Source of the DNA: Streptomyces sp. SCSIO 30461
Lineage (GTDB): Bacteria > Actinomycetota > Actinomycetes > Streptomycetales > Streptomycetaceae
Assembly (NCBI RefSeq): GCF_037023745.1
Contig: NZ_CP146101.1
Coordinates: 3,216,001-3,280,000 of the forward strand
Length of the DNA stretch: 64,000 nucleotides
Direction of reading: 5' to 3'
This document shows, piece after piece, positions 61,306 to 64,000 of the stretch. Below the pieces are notes generated by a model that saw only the letters and a list, made by a program, of their open reading frames with translations, was not told where the DNA came from and searched no databases. The translations under genes were made by a program, and so were the position numbers. Every line of letters begins with the position of its first letter. Position 1 is the stretch's first letter.

Positions 61306-64000
61306 GTGGCCTTGAGAGCTTTTCTGCGAAAGGAGCCGCGTGCGAGACGCGCGGCTTTGACAGGGGGGGTCGCGGCAACCGCGCTGACGACTGCGTCGAC
61401 CTTGTTGGCGGGACTGGTGTACGCGGTCCCGGCACAGGCTGACGAGCCAGGCGACAATCCGACCGATCCGTATCTGAGGACCTTGCGGATCAGTCTGGGC
61501 GCCCAGGCGCGCAAGGACCGCTGTCAGGTGGCGCAGGCCGTGCCCTACGGCGGCCCCGAGATGAAGGCCGTCGCCAATACCGCGTTGGCCGGTGCGGACA
61601 CCGATGTAGCGGCAGCCTGGAAGGACTGGTACTGGGGCTACGGACCGCTGGGCGAGGCGCAGAAGCGCGACGAAGCCGCCCAGAGCGCCCGCAGCGATGC
61701 CTGGAAGGCTCGCCAGGAGAAGCTGAACGCGACCAACAAGCCCTACGCCTCGACGAATTCCACCGGTGGGCGGGACTACCACGCACCGGAGTTCGGCGCG
61801 GACATCGTCGCCTTCGCTCGGGCTGAACGCGAGTTCTCGTTCAAGGTCAGTGGCGACCCGGCACCCAAGCCCGGCAAGGCAGCGCTGGACAAGGCGAAGG
61901 AGATCCTCGCCGCTCTCGACACGACCGGCGACGCGTGGGCCACCGCGTACAAGCCCTTCGCCGCGGACGCCTTGGTCGGCATGAACAACGGCCAGAACAG
62001 TCCGCCTGGCTCGGCCAATGACGTGGCGACCTTCCTGCGCTTCGGGGGCTTCGCGACAAAGGCACCGGCGCCGGACTCGATGGAGCACCGCACCGAGGTC
62101 GAGGCGCTGAAGGCGGCCTGGGCGAGCTGCGACAGCGACAACCCGATCGACCACTACCGCGCGCTGACCGGCGCCGTGGTCGATGCGCACACCGAGTGGG
62201 AGGCGGAGTACGCCTCGCAGAGCAAGCAGCGCAAGGACATCGTCGCTGCCGAGACTGCCGCGTCCAAGGAGGTGCGCACCGCCACCGAAGCCATGGTGGA
62301 GGCGATCCGGCAGGCATGGCAGGCCGACCAGATCCTGTTCTTCCAGAAGTATTGGGCGGGCCAGAAGGACAGCATCCTCAAGCCGAAGCCCGCCGTGTTC
62401 ACCCGGGCCGCGAAGGACCTCGACGCGGCGCGCAAGGCAGCGGCGGCTCAGGTTCCGATCGCGGACAAGGCCGTCGCGGCTGCCAAGGCGGCATCTGAGA
62501 AGGCCGTCGCTGCACGGAACGCCGCGTGGGCCATCGCGGACGCGGCCAAGACGCCGCGCGGCCGTGGCCTGGTGTACGCCCAGCAGTCGGTGCAGGTGGC
62601 CAAGGCTTCGTATGCGGCCGCCCAGGCAGCGTCGAAGACCGCCCTCACCGCGTCGAACGCCGCGAAGGCGACCGCCGGCGACAGCCAGGCGCTGCTGGCG
62701 CTCGCCAAGACGCAGTCGCACGCACTGCAGACCGAGTTCCGCAAGGCTGCCGCGCAGGAGGCGGCGGCACAGGCCAAGGCTGCGGCTGACGCGGCGGACA
62801 TGCAGGCCAAGGAAGCCGCGGACAACGCCATCAAGGCGAAGAACGCGCAGGCGACCGCGGAGAAGGAGGAAGCCACCGCCCGCACCCAGGCCGGCAAGGC
62901 CAGGGAGTTGCGTGGAGTCGCCGAGGCCGAGCGGGACAAGGCCGCGGCGGCGCGCAAGGACGCTGCGCGGGAGCGTGGGAAGGCGCAGGCCGCGGAGGCG
63001 CGCGCCCAGGCGGAGCGGGTGAATGCCTCGACAGCGATGTTGACTGCCACATCCGCCGAATCCACGGCCGCGACGAAGCACGCGGCCGCGAAGGACGCGG
63101 AGGCGCGTGCCGCTCAGGCACGCGATGAGGCGGTCCGGGCGGAGCGTGAGGAGCGAGCCGCAGCCGCGCGTGCTGCGGCCTTCGAGGCCGCTGCTGCCGC
63201 CGTGGACGGATCCGACGCCGCTGCCGAAACCCGGCAAGCGGCGGCTGAGGCCCGGACCGCGGCCGGAGAGGCCACTGTCGCGGCAAAGGCTGCACGTACC
63301 GCAGCCAACGAGGCCGGCAGCGCCGCTGTCGCGGCTCGTGCAGCGGCGACGCGTGCGAAGGCAGCGGCAAGCAGGTCACGTGCCGCCGCAGACGGAGCCT
63401 GGTCCGCAGCATTGGCCACAAGTGCCGCCGCGGCCAATGCGCACGCTGCCGCAGCCGAGGCGATCGATGCCTCTGCCGCCGCCGCGCGGAACGTGAGAAA
63501 TGCCGAGGCCGAGGCCAAGAAGGCGGCCGTGGCCGCCGTCACAGCCCAGACTCGGGCTGCCGAGGCCAGGGATGAGGCGCGTAAGACTCGCGCGTGGGCA
63601 GCCGTCACAGCAGGCCACGCCATGGCCACCGCCCAGTTCGCGGTCGCTGCCCGGGATGCGGCAAAGCAGGTGACGATCTCTGCGGACAAGGCCATCGCCC
63701 TCGGTAGCCCCTATCGCGAAAGCGATGTTTCCGCCGCGTTCGCCGTACTCGTCGGCCAGGCGTCCAAGACGCTCGCCGAACAGCAGGCCGCCGCTGCCGA
63801 AGCCAAGGCCAAGGAGGCGACGAAGGCCGCTGCTGACGCCAAGGCGCTGGCCGACAAGGCCACCGCAAGTGCGAAGGCGGCCACTCTGGCCGCAGCCGCG
63901 GCAGCCGCGGATGCCGCACGCGCGGCCGAAGCGGTCAAACGGGCCAAGGCCTCCGCCGCCGAGGCGGCGAAAGCGGCCGAGGCCGCAAAGAAGGCCGACG
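61306..64000 (+). CDS. Large secreted Ala-rich coiled-coil protein, 5' part (runs off window)
   Basis: Open from GTG 61306 (directly after an in-frame TGA at 61303) to the window end: at least 898 codons. A signal sequence with a basic start and a hydrophobic core ends in VPAQA before DEPGDN. Residues ~60-300 are globular with Trp-rich parts (WKDWYWGYGPLGEA, WQADQILFFQKYWAG). From about 360 onward the protein is dominated by Ala/Lys/Glu/Arg heptad-like sequence, a long coiled coil. It resembles the large secreted Streptomyces proteins that carry such helical stalks before a C-terminal toxin or other module; the C-terminus is outside the window. Confidence 0.8.
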   Translation, partial: MALRAFLRKEPRARRAALTGGVAATALTTASTLLAGLVYAVPAQADEPGDNPTDPYLRTLRISLGAQARKDRCQVAQAVPYGGPEMKAVANTALAGADTDVAAAWKDWYWGYGPLGEAQKRDEAAQSARSDAWKARQEKLNATNKPYASTNSTGGRDYHAPEFGADIVAFARAEREFSFKVSGDPAPKPGKAALDKAKEILAALDTTGDAWATAYKPFAADALVGMNNGQNSPPGSANDVATFLRFGGFATKAPAPDSMEHRTEVEALKAAWASCDSDNPIDHYRALTGAVVDAHTEWEAEYASQSKQRKDIVAAETAASKEVRTATEAMVEAIRQAWQADQILFFQKYWAGQKDSILKPKPAVFTRAAKDLDAARKAAAAQVPIADKAVAAAKAASEKAVAARNAAWAIADAAKTPRGRGLVYAQQSVQVAKASYAAAQAASKTALTASNAAKATAGDSQALLALAKTQSHALQTEFRKAAAQEAAAQAKAAADAADMQAKEAADNAIKAKNAQATAEKEEATARTQAGKARELRGVAEAERDKAAAARKDAARERGKAQAAEARAQAERVNASTAMLTATSAESTAATKHAAAKDAEARAAQARDEAVRAEREERAAAARAAAFEAAAAAVDGSDAAAETRQAAAEARTAAGEATVAAKAARTAANEAGSAAVAARAAATRAKAAASRSRAAADGAWSAALATSAAAANAHAAAAEAIDASAAAARNVRNAEAEAKKAAVAAVTAQTRAAEARDEARKTRAWAAVTAGHAMATAQFAVAARDAAKQVTISADKAIALGSPYRESDVSAAFAVLVGQASKTLAEQQAAAAEAKAKEATKAAADAKALADKATASAKAATLAAAAAAADAARAAEAVKRAKASAAEAAKAAEAAKKAD

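Noticed and set aside
61288-63237. 649-codon minus-strand ORF, Gly/Leu/Arg-rich
   Set aside because: Antisense shadow of the Ala-rich secreted protein; the plus-strand frame has a signal peptide and a sensible composition.

Overview
The window looks like a Streptomyces chromosome segment. It has very high GC with strong third-position GC bias, a conservon, a short chaplin, a Streptomyces-type hopanoid operon, a c-di-AMP riboswitch ahead of a LysM/M23 peptidase, and large LuxR-type ATPase regulators. Every call rests on reading the sequence and recalling family motifs; no database search was run.

Layout. 1-3.75 kb: the tail of an envelope-glycopolymer locus (alcohol dehydrogenase C-terminus, CDP-alcohol transferase, GT2 glycosyltransferase, ABC-2 permease and ATPase). 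4.1-14.3 kb: a hopanoid operon (hpnC, hpnD, possible small ORF, hpnE, prenyl diphosphate synthase, shc, hpnG, hpnH, aminotransferase) that can build the C30 skeleton, cyclise it and make the aminated side chain. 14.3-15.1 kb: an XRE-cupin regulator with its DUF6126 mini-membrane protein and a conspicuous operator. 15.1-24 kb: housekeeping and accessory genes (tyrosine phosphatase, riboswitch-controlled M23 peptidase, an intact IS1182-type element, SGNH hydrolase, TetR, amino acid dehydrogenase, MBL hydrolase). 24.6-28.4 kb: a five-gene conservon. 28.5-31.9 kb: an atypical acyl-CoA dehydrogenase, a two-gene graspetide RiPP locus and a chaplin.

32.1-59.3 kb lies between two identical tRNA-Pro(GGG) genes in the same orientation. 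Its core is a six-gene, apparently single-transcript PUFA-synthase-like iterative PKS cluster on the minus strand. PKS1 is two FMN-barrel (NPD-like) domains-KS-AT-ACP-KR; PKS2 is KS-AT-DH with a fused phosphopantetheinyl transferase. A free ACP, an alpha/beta hydrolase, a GT1 glycosyltransferase and a zinc-ribbon methyltransferase follow. I infer that it makes a reduced, glycosylated and methylated lipid-like product; this is the best candidate for an undescribed system. The rest of the interval holds a MarR/SDR divergent pair with two visible operators, a LAL regulator, a secreted subtilisin with a P-domain, a 5'-truncated LUD-domain pseudogene, a DUF309 protein and a LAL-like ATPase that has lost its HTH.

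Just outside the second tRNA is a truncated tyrosine integrase of the pSAM2 type, so this tRNA has served as an integration site. The window ends with an NAD-dependent epimerase and the 5' part of a large secreted Ala-rich coiled-coil protein that runs off the edge.
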